Positions 50,696 to 61,873 of a stretch of DNA of 64,000 nucleotides are shown here, one piece after another. The stretch spans positions 12,150 to 76,149 of the forward strand of contig VSDK01023571.1 of assembly GCA_009767595.1 (NCBI GenBank). Direction: 5' to 3'. Made by a program: the position numbers and the translations under genes. The DNA is from Symbiodinium kawagutii. Taxonomy: Eukaryota; Sar; Dinophyceae; Suessiales; Symbiodiniaceae. Each line of letters opens with the position of its first letter. Positions within the stretch are counted from its first letter, which is position 1. Under the pieces are notes generated by a model that saw only the letters and a program-made list of their open reading frames with translations, searched no databases and had not been told where the DNA came from.

Positions 50696-50937
50696 TGAAA
50701 GACACGGAAATGCCGTCACTGGCCACGAACTGCTGAGCATGGCGAATGTGATCTAATTCCTTTGATATTTGATGTCTTGAGATTTTTGGGTTTCCCCCCT
50801 TTCCCCTGCATGTCCATGCAGGATCCATGGTGTGCCTTCCCTTCAAGCACTTAGCAGCATGGACGAAAACCAAAGCATGAATATATATATATATATATAT
50901 AATTTCAAGAGGAATGCTCTATTGGCCCATAAAAAGT

Positions 50938-51280
50938 AGGTACGAAAAGGCTAAAAAAGGCATATTGGTACGGTGCGCTAAGTACGGTACATGGGTACGG
51001 TACATATGGTACATGACGTGGGTACGGGTACGGTACGGGGTACGGTATATTGTACCCATGTACCGTACCCAAGTACCTATGTACCCTGTACCCAAATAGC
51101 GGCAGAAATAGCGGCAGATCTGCTGCTATTTCTGCCGCTATTTCCGTACGGGGTACATCGTACCCCGCACCGTACCCGTACCCATGCCTGTACCGTACCC
51201 ATGTACCCATGTACCGCACCTGCGCCCGTACCCGTACCCGCACCCGCACCGAAACCCGTACCAACCGTCCCGTACCCGTC
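50938..51280. repeat. Fold-back structure of GGTACG/CGTACC words
   Basis: The left part (to about 51045) is rich in GGTACGG words. The right part is rich in the complementary CCGTACC words. Between them lies a 50-bp inverted repeat (51094-51143) with 25-base arms centred on AGATCT and one mismatch. Many GTAC palindromes occur throughout. No open frame is credible. Confidence 0.8.
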
Positions 51281-51977
51281 CGAACCCCTGTGCAAGACCC
51301 CTTCGCACCCTACGTCCTGAACCGAATAGAAAACCTGGTTTTCATTGCTCTTGAAATTAGCTAATATATATGTAGAAATACATATCTGTGTTTGTTTACT
51401 TATTTACGTATAAACCAATAGATATCCACCATTCTGGCGATTCAAAAGCGAAAGAATAAAATCAGAGAATGCCGACGCACACAATGGCACGCACAACCTG
51501 CAAGGCGCCTGGGAGCGTTCCAAAATGATCGCTGAGGGACGGTAGTCGGATGCCTGTGCAGCTCCCCAAACCGGACAATCAGAATCACTCAGAATCCATC
51601 AGAATCACTCAGAATCCATCAGAATCAATCTCGAATAACAAACAAAAATATTCAGAGAACAGGAGTTGCAATTCCGCATGGTGTACTCAGATCGAGGCCT
51701 TCCCAGGAAAAATGGTTTCCCATTGGCTCCCCCCCCCCCCCCCTCATTGAACGAGTAAGAGAAGGCTTGGAAAGAACAAGAATTCGAAGCAAGTCCTGGG
51801 GGTTTCCATCATGTCAGCAACAGTCTCGCGCCAGTTCAAATAGTGCTCAGTTTCTTTGTGATCTGTAGGGCCATTGGCGTTCCTGGAAAACACATGAAAA
51901 CACATACACTGCAGTCAATTGAAAGAGAAGAGGAGAGAAGAGGAGAGAAGAGGAGAGAAGAGGAGAGGCGAAGACTC
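51281..51977. other. No gene recognised
   Basis: Contains a direct repeat of ATCAGAATCACTCAGA (51577-51630), a poly-C run (51730-51743) and an 11-bp GAGAAGAGGAG array (51927-51966). Confidence 0.5.
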
Positions 51978-52255
51978 AGAGACATTCGAAGACTCTCAGC
52001 GTGGCTCCTGTAGATCTCCACCAGGGCGAAACGGCTGGGATCTTCTCCTGGGCAGGTGGCTCCATATGGCTCCCCGGCGCTCCCCAGGCGCCCAAGGCAT
52101 CCAAGGCACTCTGCTGGAGCACATCGAAGCGTTGGTTCAGGTCCTCAGCCGTGGAGGCCCGGGCGTTCTTCAGCGATGCCTGCGACGCTACGCGAAGCTG
52201 TGACAGGCAAATGCCGCAGAGTCGGGGTCCAGTGGTCTGGCAGCTTGGCTAAGCG
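51978..52255 (-). CDS. Possible exon, helical protein of unknown function
   Basis: An open minus-strand frame without an early ATG encodes LSQLRVASQASLKNARAST, AEDLNQRFDVLQQSALDAL and GAWGAPGSHMEPPAQ, and stops near 51978. The regular spacing of hydrophobic residues suggests an amphipathic helix. The plus-strand frames over the same bases look like mirror artefacts. The start boundary is uncertain and no family is recognised. Confidence 0.4.
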
Positions 52256-54566
52256 TTGCCATGCGTTGGAGCTCCTCCGTTCAGCTGAATTCCTCCGAAA
52301 ACCGATAACATCCTAAGGGATCCTACGAGATCCTATGAAAATAATATTTATGAGCTATGAATCGCCCTTTGTGCAGGGGAGGAACTCGCGCAACGCACAA
52401 GTGCCTCCAAAAATTCATTTTCTTGCCCTTTCTTCACATTTACCTGCAAAGGATTCGGGCATCATGTGGCATCCCTGAGGGCTCGTCATGTCAAGACCAT
52501 TCAACCAATGCAGCCTGAACACATTCAAACATATTCAAACCAAGCGGCATCTACAACAGCAATGTAAGCAACCCGCGGCTTTTGCACTTGGACCACGGAT
52601 GCAAAATTGAAGGCCGAGTGCCACAAGCAAAGAACGCTTGCCTTAGGTCCAGCTGGTCTCGGAGCAGCGTCGGAGAAACATTGAGAAATGCCAAGCAAAA
52701 CGATGAGAAAACGATGAGAAATGGTCCCTTTCAGCTTGGGAGAACACCAGCAGCAAAATCGAAGCGCGGGACCGGGACCCCATGGCCTTGTGGACGACGT
52801 TAAGACTTGAGACGATACAAATGTATAAAAATGTCTGGATGCAAAAAAGTCAAGCTCGTCATGCAAGTGAAAAAGGTGGGCTGAGTTCCCAGCTGACCAA
52901 AAAAACAAAACTGCTTGGACAAGCTGCAAAAGTAGAGATTGGAGATGATTGGAGAGACTGCTCAGCTGTGTTTCGGTTTTATGTTTAATCCTACTTCGTG
53001 TCTTGTCATCGAATTATCTGGAAACTTGATCGTTGAACTAACGGCAGCTCAGAAACGAAGAGATGCCGGCGGAAAGCTGCTGACACTGGTGACCACCTAT
53101 GCTGCACGCACTGCACCCACAGTGTGCCCCACACTGCTCCCATCTGTTCCCCCAGGGTGCATTCGTCGCACAGCCACAACGCCAGGGTCCTACGAGCGTC
53201 AAGCTCCAGATCTGGGGTCATATCAATGATTCAGCGGCTCCTCTTCGGGCTTCCAAGCCTCCTGGCCTCGCTGAAAAAGCAAAGAGAAAGATGAAAAACA
53301 TAGAAAGACTTTTAGAATCTTTTAGAAAGACTAGACTCTTAGAAAGACTCAATGAAAACAAAGACTGAATCTGGATGAAGACATGCTACCGTTGGTCGCT
53401 GCAAAGAGGCGATGATTGGTCCTTCTCTGGGAGACCAATCGATGGAAATGCCCCCCTTCACCACACGGCGTGCCTGAGAGTTTCTTCTGGAAGTCCAACA
53501 CGCGTCCAGGAAATGGTGAAATAAGGTGTGCCCCATACCTTTCGAGTGACGGCGTTCAGAAATTCAACAAAGGCTTTTGAGAGCACATCTCAGTGTTTTC
53601 ACTACGAGCAGGCTTAGATGCTATGTAAGAGGCATGAAAAAACTTGAGCACCTCTTTAGCATACTGAGAGCAATGGCACATCAAGCCTCATGGTCCCCAT
53701 GACCCTCTACGCAAAATCAAGGCATCCTTCCCCTGTTTGCTATCGTCTGGTGCACGGGATCCACCCTGCGTGCCCCAGAAGGAACATGCCTAAATAACAT
53801 AAATAACATGGAGAAGAAGATGGAAGAAGCATGAAGAAATCACAGGCGCCAACTCAGACCCCACACTGAGCAGCTGCAACCGCTTGGGCCTTGAAAAAGT
53901 GTCCCTTTTTCCGTCACTTGAAGGACTTTCTTGCAGAATTGCTGTCACATGCTGAGACCAGAGCGAAGCCGAAAACGAGAGTCATGTTGCAAGTGATGCC
54001 CTGGTGCTGAAGACTTCATTCATCCAGGTTCCACAACACATTCGGACCCCATATGCTTTCATGACATGCTGTGCGATTTGTGCCTTGCAGAGCCTTGCAG
54101 ACTTATGCAGGCTTCACCTGCCTCTGCCTCTAGCTCCTTCATGGCTGCGATGCCCTCCCATGTCGCTGCCAATTTAATTAGCACCTTGAGCAGCTTCAAG
54201 CACTCTGCAAATCACAAACTTGAGCAACTTTTAAGCACCTTTAAGCACCCATAGGAACCATCCCTAAGGAGAAAAAACTGGTACACCAAGGCTGCCACCC
54301 TGCTTCGGTCAATGCCAGCTTCCTCGTACAATGCCTAGGCACATTTCATGGCCGCCTGGAATGTACATAAACAACAATTTTGTTCAAAGCATCCTGGACG
54401 CGCGAGGTGTTGAGGAGGAGGAGTGGTACCTACTGGTGACTTTCAAGGCCCGTTTCCAAGGCAAGCACCACAATCCGTCGCGCCCGTCGAAGAGTCTCCT
54501 CCTGCGCTTGCGATTCTTGACCTATCTTGCGTATGAGGCATTGTTCCAAATCCCTGGAGAACAAAT
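52256..54566. other. No gene recognised
   Basis: Short overlapping frames on both strands without domain signals. The copia insertion site is at its right end. Confidence 0.4.
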
Positions 54567-54572
54567 CTAAGT
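54567..54572. repeat. Target-site duplication, left copy
   Basis: CTAAGT directly beside the LTR, matching 63316-63321. Five of the six bases would be the usual length for copia elements. Confidence 0.7.
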
Positions 54573-54721
54573 CTTGTAACACACCAAGCTGGGGCAGAAT
54601 CACGCCATTTCCACCACAGCGCACGAGTTTGAAACTGGCACAAGGTCCCTCAAGGACACACGGAGCCCACAGCAACGGTGAATCGACAATGGCCTATGTC
54701 ATGCCATGCTCAAAATTCTCA
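54573..54721 (-). repeat. 3' LTR
   Basis: 149 bases, beginning TGAGAATTTTG and ending GTTACAAG on the element strand. It differs from the 5' LTR at one base (T versus G near 54710). The pol stop codon lies inside it. Confidence 0.9.
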
Positions 54722-55674
54722 CTGGTGCTTTTCTTTTGGCGATTCACAGATTGCTTGGACATGTAAATTTGCTCCCAGCTGCTGTTGCTAGGATGCTCGA
54801 CAAAAATGGCCATTGGAAATTGAAGCCACGCAGCAAAGATTCTGCGAAGTTTCTCTTCCACCTTTGTCAAACCATCAGCAAATTGGAACCGAGTAGGGAT
54901 CCACCTGATGCTATCACCAAAAACCGTTTCCTGGATCGCCCTGATGGAAACCACGGTACGTTTGTCTTTGGTGGAGGTGTTTGGAGAAACAACCGAATCG
55001 TAAAGAGACTTGGCATCTGTTGCCTGGAGAGATGCCAATCGTGCACCGACTCTGTGAGCTGGCTGCTGGTGCACAAATTCACCAACATGAAAATTGATGT
55101 ATGCACTACGATCAGCAGCCTCGTCAGCTACCGAAGCTTCGGCTGCGAGAGTGCTGCGGCAAACCCGGACTGCTCGTGATGATTTCCAGTCCAAAACTGA
55201 AAAACTTGCCAGCTCACTCGTCACCGAAGGAGTCGTCAAACCGATGACCACGCCGATCTGGCTTCCACTCTTCGCAGCATTCGCCCAGCTAGCATCACTA
55301 TATGCAAGCACCACTGTCGACTCGTTCACCGGAACATCTTGCATGAGGATCCCAAATGAAGAGGTCTCCTTCACATAGTCGACGGTGGCATAAAGCGACT
55401 TCAAGTCATGGATGGTAGCTGCATCACCATGACCTGTCAAACTCACCACCGGTGCAATCTCTGGTCTAGCTTGAGTAGCCAGCCATTGAAGCGAACCTGA
55501 TACGCTCCTCAACTCCTTCTTCTCCTCGTCAGTCAGCTGTTCATCTTGCTGATTAAGTCTGCCACGAGGAAGGGAGACCTGATCCATGTTCTCGATGAAG
55601 GTCTTCATGGTGATCTTCATCGTGTAGCGCTCATTGGTCTCGAGGAGAGTAAGGTCTTTCCCTTTGAAGGTCAA
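54694..55674 (-). pseudogene. Copia pol: RT end and RNase H
   Basis: Follows the RT frame after a shift at about 55673. It contains the RT-RNase H connection (RSVSGSLQWLATQARPEI), then the RNase H core: YSDASWAN, SSRAVRVCRSTLAAEA, ATDAKSLYDSV and WIPTRFQFADGLTK, which hold the Asp and Glu positions expected for metal binding. RNase H removes the RNA template during reverse transcription. The frame ends at 54694 inside the 3' LTR. Confidence 0.85.
54728..54737 (-). other. Candidate polypurine tract
   Basis: AAAAGAAAAG on the element strand, six bases before the 3' LTR. Polypurine tracts usually touch the LTR, so the assignment is tentative. Confidence 0.35.
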
Positions 55675-57647
55675 GGGATCTCAGTCAGAGCTCCCCACTT
55701 GAACAATTCGTGGACTTCGGCCAGGTTGTAGTCGGACCTGCTGATTCCCACGAAGTCGTCGACATAGACCAAGATGATCGACTGAATGCTGCCATCCACA
55801 ACCTTGTAGTAAAGTTGTTGGTCAAAGGAGCGCTGCAAATAGCCGATGCTTGTCAGTCGCCTGGTCACTTCGACGCTCCATGTATAAGGAGCATTGGCTA
55901 AACCATAAATGTTTCCTCGAATCCGATACAGCTGAGCTGCCCAAGCGGTGGTCAAGGCAATCAGCCCGTCGGAGGGTGGCTTCAAAAACAATGGAAGGGG
56001 ACGCTGTTCTTGTTGTCCTTGAAGAAATGCAGTCGAAGCGTCACCAGTCCAAGTTTTCCACCGCAACGAGGAATCAAGAAGTTCGCCATTATATCCCGCC
56101 ACGATCATGGCGAACACCACAAGTTCTGCAATGCGACCTGGAGTGCTTGAGGTTCGGCGAAGCACTTCCAGGTCTGGATCTTGATGACCCAAAGCAACCA
56201 CTCTGCACTTGGCCCTTACTTCTCCGACTCCAAGCGCTTTATCTCGATATACTGCTCTGCTTCGCAAAATGCGACGCTTCAGCAGTGGATCTCGATACAC
56301 AGCAGCAGGCTGTGCATCTGTCAACGGCTCCACTGAGTTCCATGAAGCCCATGACTCAGCCTCCTTGTACACGGCAGCCAAGAACTTATCCACGTAGCTG
56401 CCAGGCATCTCCATGATTCGACGCCAAGGGATCTCACGATCCAGAGCCTTAATTTGCTGACAGCTCATCCCTTGTTTGTACAAAGGAGTGGAGCTGTTTG
56501 TCTTTGAGTTTGTATGTGGTAATTGCTTATATTGTGATGTTGAATGTGGTTGTGATGCTTGTGGGTGGATAGGTTGTTGTGTCTGTTGTTGTGGGTCATC
56601 ATCATCAGTGTCAGAGTCCTGTGTGGTGTCGGACTCAGTGGGATCCTTACCCATTGTGCGGACATCTTCTTGGCGTTGATCAGTGCCAAGGTACACTTGA
56701 TGGTAGTAGTTGATCTTCGGTCCAAAACCTATGTCCGGGGTTGGATCCCAATGTGCTGATGGAACTTCATATTGATAGTCCTCATTGATACGAAGCGTGT
56801 AGGTTGCGTCAAACACCCGCTTCTGAGGAAGTTGTGGTTGTTGGTCCATCGCAGCATCAGGCACGTCTGCTTCTTGGTAGGGATCGTCCAAGGCGATCTG
56901 TGAAGTTGGTTGAGCAGGAAGTGCCTCGAGGTCAATCACCTCGGTTGGTGGTATTGCTGATGCTTGTGCAGACACCTGTTGCTGGCCTGCTGATGTTGAT
57001 GCTGCTGCTTGTTGAAGCGGCACTTGTTGCTGACCGCTTGCCTCCAAAATGGTAGGCTGTGAAACTGTTGCTGGCTGTTGTTCAGCATGTGCTTGCTGTT
57101 GGTGGAAAGAACCTGCTGGCTCGTGTGTTGCTGGTTGTTCCAGCTGAGCAGGTTGTTCTGCTGTGTGTGTGGCCAATGTTTTGACCGTCGATGCAACTCC
57201 CGTCCGTTTGGATGGAGTACGGGAACGGAAACGAGCTCGTTGTGGTACGTCTCCGAACTGGTTGAATTGTTGGTTCTGCTGTTGCAGAATGTTCTGTGTG
57301 ATGGTAGTAGGTTGATGTATGTTGTATGTAGATTGCTCTGCTTGCGTGTGTAAATGAAATTGTTGTTGAATGTGGTCATGTGATGGTTGTTCCTGTGGTT
57401 GCGGTTGAAGAATCGGAGTAGTTGGTTGTGCTTGTAGTTCTGGAGGAGTCTGTGGCACCATCATCGAAGGTGTAGGCATGAATTCATCGGCATCGATGAG
57501 TTCATCAAGTCCAGGAACTTCATCGCCGATTTCCGCAGCAATTTCATCTTCTGGTGGAGCAGGGCCGCGGTCATCGAGAAGGTGCTTTCCGAAGTCCATC
57601 GAAGCATCCTTCAGGGCGGCAATGTCCTTCTTGTCACAGGTGTCCAC
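55671..57647 (-). pseudogene. Copia pol: reverse transcriptase
   Basis: The 658-codon frame (its GTG start is not a true start) begins in the linker after integrase with a long Gln/Pro/Thr-rich, probably disordered region (residues 80-400). Then comes the RT core of the copia type: AKCRVVALGHQDPD, WTGDASTAFLQG with the first catalytic Asp, LRIRGNIYGLANAPY-like segment, and an intact ILVYVDDFVGIS motif. The RT copies element RNA into DNA. Within this frame the catalytic residues look complete. Confidence 0.85.
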
Positions 57648-57901
57648 TGCTCAAATCCAAAGGCACACCTGAGCTGTTCTGCTGTCACCAAGATGCTGCT
57701 TCCACCGCTGCGAATCCAAGCTTGTTTGCCCACAGCAGTCGGATCCCAGGAAAGAAAAGTCCCGGTGATCCAGGCGCCACGCTTCTTCCCACCACGGCGA
57801 TCCCACCTCCAGAAAGCAACACTCGATGTCCCGGGAGCACATCCGCGACTTTGGTGTTGCGAGTCTTGCGCAACAATGCTCGACGAAGGTGGCGGCTGCA
57901 A
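57611..57901 (-). pseudogene. Copia integrase C-terminal domain, displaced frame
   Basis: Encodes FWRWDRRGGKKRGAWITGT, then SILVTAEQLRCAFGFEQWTP. This matches the DNA-binding C-terminal part that normally follows the integrase core in dinoflagellate copia elements. It is reached from the 57685-60033 frame by a one-base shift near 57825, and leads into the RT frame by another near 57645. Confidence 0.7.
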
Positions 57902-60033
57902 TCCAAATCATGGACTGCTTTCAGTGCCTCAGCTCGCACCAGCTCTGCTCGATAGGCAAAGTCTTCTTCTCGAAGGCGAGCTGTTGGTGGGGAAGTTGCC
58001 AAAGTCATTGGATCGTTGAAGTTGCTGTTCAACAAGCGAGGTTGCCGTCCGAAAACTGCTTGGTCAGCAGATCTGCCGTGTGTGTGAATGGCAGAGTTCA
58101 TCGCATGGCAAGCTGCTGGAAGAAGTTGACGACAATCATCCAGGTTGGTGGCTGCAAACTGGTCGATCAACTTTTCCAACACCAGTCTCAAAATGGCATT
58201 CCTCCGTTCCACCATTCTGATCACATGGTGAGCTTCAGGGGGGCACAGTTCCATCACACAGCCCATTGACTGCACTCGTTCTTGACAATTTCCTCTAAAG
58301 GACGTGTCGGGATCAGCCACGATTCGAAGAGGAAGTCCATAGGAACGGAACCATGCCTGCTCCAAGCATTCAAAGGTGTGATCACTGCTGGCATCGGTAG
58401 GCATGATTGCTTGGTGAAATCCAGTCGCCTTGTCCACGATGCCCAACACCTTGAACGATTCACCAAGGAGAGTTCTGCAGAAAAAGGTATCCATCTGCAG
58501 CTCATCACCAAACTGACCAGCATAGAAACTCGGCAATGTTGAAGGCCGAGGATGTTGAGGTGGCTTCAACCTTTCGCAAGTAGCACATCGAAGCTTGCGA
58601 ACACATTCGTAAACTTGATCAGGAACGTCGCCTTGGTATGCCAACATCCGTGAAAGTTCTTGTCGAGACGGATGGCCCAAGTTCAAGTGCATGCGAGCGA
58701 CAGCTGATCGAACTTCTTGAGGAACATTTGAGCTCAGGCCTGGAAAGTCCACATCCGTGGTCAGGTTAGGAACCACGCCAGGCTGTCGATCAGGTAGCTC
58801 AGCGTCAGGAACTTGACGACGTCGACCAAAGACGAAAACACCAATGCGAACCGCTTTGGCAAATCGTTGCTTTGGGAACTGCACCTCGTTCATGTCCTCG
58901 ATCTCCACTGCCCGAGACCCATCGGCATACAAAAGAAATGCAGCTCGGGTCGGAGGAAGAGGTGGAAATCTCCTAGCTGTAGGATTGGAAACCACTTGAA
59001 TCTTGGTGGCATCCATGCGAAGCAAGTCCTGCGCGTTCTTGCCCATCGCGGTGTCCACAGCAACATCATAGGGTCTTCTGGACGACCGATCATAAGTGAG
59101 ATCCAGCTGCTGGACAATTGGATCCCAAGCTTGTAGTTGTTCAACAGGTTGCTGAACTGGCAGAGCATGGTGAACTTGACAAAATCGATGAGGATGTTGC
59201 CGTTGAACATAGGCACGAAGATGTTTCAAGATGGCCAAGCACATCTTCTTGGGATATTCCTGAGAACGTTTGGTCATTGTTCCCTGGATAGGCACGCAAT
59301 GTTGCCATTGTTCAGCATCGAGACGTCGAGCCAACACCTCGTCCAAGCCGGGCATGTTGCCAATCATGCGAAAGGGCTTGGCAATGGGCTGATGGTCAAT
59401 CATCCCACCAAAGGCACCAGCATCTACCACAATGCCCCAAACTCCAGGAAGAGCTTGTAGACGTTTCATGCGGTCTGTCTCCCACACTTCAGAGTTCTGA
59501 GGGTTCTCAAGGGGGAAGAATCGATGCTGATCATTCTGAATCTCGGCCAGGTCCGCTGCAAGGTCCAAGAGCGGACGGTCCTGCTCTTGCAGCTCGTACC
59601 ACTCATCCAAGCGATGACCATATTTCATGTTGCGGTTGAAGCGGTTGTAGTGGCGACAATCCAAACCCATCATCATGAGGTATGGCTTCAACCGCTTCTG
59701 CACCTTGAAGGCTTCCAACCGCATGTTCTCGTCCGTGAGGTCCTGGCCATAGATCAAATCCCAAGGCTGCACTGCAACCAGTCCATGTTGCGCTGCAAGT
59801 TCAGTGCATAGAGCTCGACCAGCAAATAGTTCCCAGAGATCTGCATTGGGAGAGGGGCGGTGCGCAGCAGAGCTCGAAGCCATGCAGACGTCGAACTCGG
59901 AGCCAAGCACCTTGGCAGACTTCTTCCATTCACCCTGAAGCCGTTTGGTAGCTCCAGGTTTCAGGCTTCGTCCCAGTTGTAGGCCACGTCCTCCGGATTG
60001 TCGATGGCACCCATCTCGATGAGTCGGTTCCAC
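57685..60033 (-). pseudogene. Copia pol: methyltransferase-like domain and integrase
   Basis: A 782-codon frame; the first good ATG is at 59883. Residues 62-276 (about 59205-59850) look like a Rossmann-fold SAM-dependent methyltransferase: ADLWELFAG (motif I), VQPWDLIYGQDL, MMMGLDCRHYN in the place of the cytosine-methyltransferase P-C motif, and LENPQNSEVW. Residues 449-486 are the integrase zinc finger (H449, H454, C483, C486). The integrase core follows with D515 (QMDTFF), an Asp in VADPDTSF and E609 (MVERRN), the DDE triad. The integrase joins element DNA to the genome. The methyltransferase-like part may be active or a degenerate remnant. Its Cys is preceded by Asp rather than Pro. Confidence 0.8.
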
Positions 60034-60808
60034 CTTTGTGATCCGCCTCGCGTTCCATCTCCAGCCTGGCTTCTTCGAACACGGCCTCGTTGAGAAAGGA
60101 CCACTCCTCCTGAGTCCGAGGTTGGGAGTCGAGCGGCGACTCCTGATGAACGATCAAGATCACCTCGTTCATCTCCCTCTCAGTCAACTGTTCCGTGCGA
60201 AGCTCCTCCATGGAAAAGTTGGTCCACCCTGTGTCCAAGGAGTGGGAAGGATGAGGTCTCGTCTTGGCCTTCAGAGTTGGTTTGGGTTTGGCCTTGGCCT
60301 TGCTGGAAGCCAGGGCTGTGGAGGCTGTCGGCATAGGTCTCGAGGCGATGGTCTCCAAAGATGGTGGTGGCAAGGGCCGCGACTGCGAAGAGGATTTTGC
60401 TGGTCCACGTACTTCCCATTTCTGGAGCGTGTCGGACCACTTCCACCCTGTCTGGCAATCCAGACACGTTGCGAAGCTGCCGTACTTGTTTCCGTTGCGA
60501 CGGCAGTGAAGATGCTGGCATTCTCGAGGTTTGATCTTGTAAGCCATGAGAGGTGGAATTGCTTGCAACACATCTCGTGGCAGCACCTTCAGCCGAATGG
60601 CTGACATCATCATCCCGAGGATCCGGACGAAGGCCGTCATGAGGTACTCGGTCATAGTCTTCCATCGCTTCAACCACCATGGCGGAGGCTGATGCATTGG
60701 GAGGCAGAAAAGAGCTCGAAGTCGAAAGTCGAATTGCTTGAGGGCCCAAGATGAACTCCGGGTGAGGGTCTTTCCACAAAGCTGGTCGTGAAAGCTGTGT
60801 CCATGCAT
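59930..60808 (-). pseudogene. Copia segment between protease and methyltransferase
   Basis: From about 60600 this frame carries the protein-like sequence MAYKIKPRECQHLHCRRNG, CLDCQTGWKW and QKWEVRGP, a small Cys-rich module. A Lys/Pro-rich linker and an acidic helix (MEELRTEQLTEREMNEV) follow. The 431-codon frame that holds the protease is out of phase here, so a frame change lies between about 60640 and 60800. The function of the Cys-rich module is unknown; it may bind zinc. Confidence 0.6.
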
Positions 60809-61475
60809 GCATCTTGGATGGCTGTGACACTTGAAAATCCATGATGTTCAAAGCCATGTGACCACCCAAACGATGCAACTTGGCTTCAACCTGAAGTTTC
60901 TCAAAGTAAACCGTATCGTTCACCAGATTGACAACCGCTCCAAGTTGAGTGAGCAAACTGTTGGACGCAAGAAACGGCACGGGGTCCTCCAGAACTGAGG
61001 TGCCCAGCAGCAATGGTGCTCCGCAGATGGCTGAAGGGGGGTAGGCCTTGACGGCGGCAACCGATGGATCACCCTTTCCAAACTGAAACTCATCCCGTTG
61101 GTGAACCATCTTGGGTACCAGGTCATGTTGTTGTAGTTGTTGTAGATGAGCATCCAACCATTGTTTACCACAGCATGTTCGTTGACAACCAGTATCCACG
61201 ATCATGTAGCCCTTGAACATGGAGACACCCTTGAAGTTGACCTCATTCACCAAGTGCAGCTTAATGGAAACCATCTGGATGACAAAGGCATTGCCATAGG
61301 AATCATCGGGGTCGTCGTTGATCTCGAGGCTCCCAAAGTCATGGTGAATGAGTCCAACTTTGTGAGCACCCTTGGAACCCTTGGACGCGCCCTTTTTCTC
61401 GGAGGCACTCGAAGCTGCGGGACCACCAGCACCACCATTGCGAGGACACTCTGGATCTTTGTGCCAGTGTCCCAA
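60180..61475 (-). pseudogene. Copia protease and zinc knuckle
   Basis: Just upstream of the displayed start, the same frame encodes CSACGGLGHWHKDPEC, a gag CCHC-type zinc knuckle. Near 61165-61205 it encodes IVDTGCQRTCCG, the aspartic protease active site (D-T-G). The later hydrophobic strands (PLLLGTSVLEDPVPFL; GAVVNLVNDTVYF) fit a retropepsin. The protease would cut the polyprotein. It works as a dimer. Confidence 0.75.
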
Positions 61476-61873
61476 ACCACCGCATGCTGAGCAGTGAGTT
61501 GTGGCCTTGTCCTGGGCCGACAGCTTGGTCTTTTGGGCTGGCTTTGGACGGCTGGTATAAACTTCCGCCCCAAGGTGATGTTGCTCAGCTTCTTCACCGT
61601 TAAGGTGAGCACCTGTGCCAAACCGGCAACATCAACATCTTCTTCATCAAAGGGCTCTTCAATCTCCTCGGTGGCATCTGGGTCCATGTCATCGTCATCA
61701 TCCGGCTGCTCCTCGTCGATGGGGTCCAAGAACTCCTCGTCATCGGCAGGAGCGTCGTTGGCGGCAGCCTCGTTTCCAGTGAAGTGGACCTGTTTACGCA
61801 ATCCACCCTTTCCAGAAAACGCATTGCGATAAGAGCTCGCAGCAGTTGAAGATGCCGAAGATGGTGCTGACAA
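61247..61873 (-). pseudogene. Copia gag C-terminal region
   Basis: Encodes the Ser/Ala-rich and acidic linker after gag (DDEEFLDPIDEEQPDDDDD, then LGRKFIPAVQSQPK). The real frame extends upstream to about 61985 (GAPPVVGRDGTAIPPKG). The frame to the zinc knuckle is lost at an AAAA run near 61531-61534. Confidence 0.65.

Noticed and set aside
50940-51364. Tyr/Pro/Val-rich frames over the GTACC region
   Set aside because: All frames on both strands are open because of the repeat. No coding signal.
56465-57379. Extra frames in the Gln-rich part of copia pol
   Set aside because: Shadows of the low-complexity Gln/Pro/Thr linker in the RT frame.
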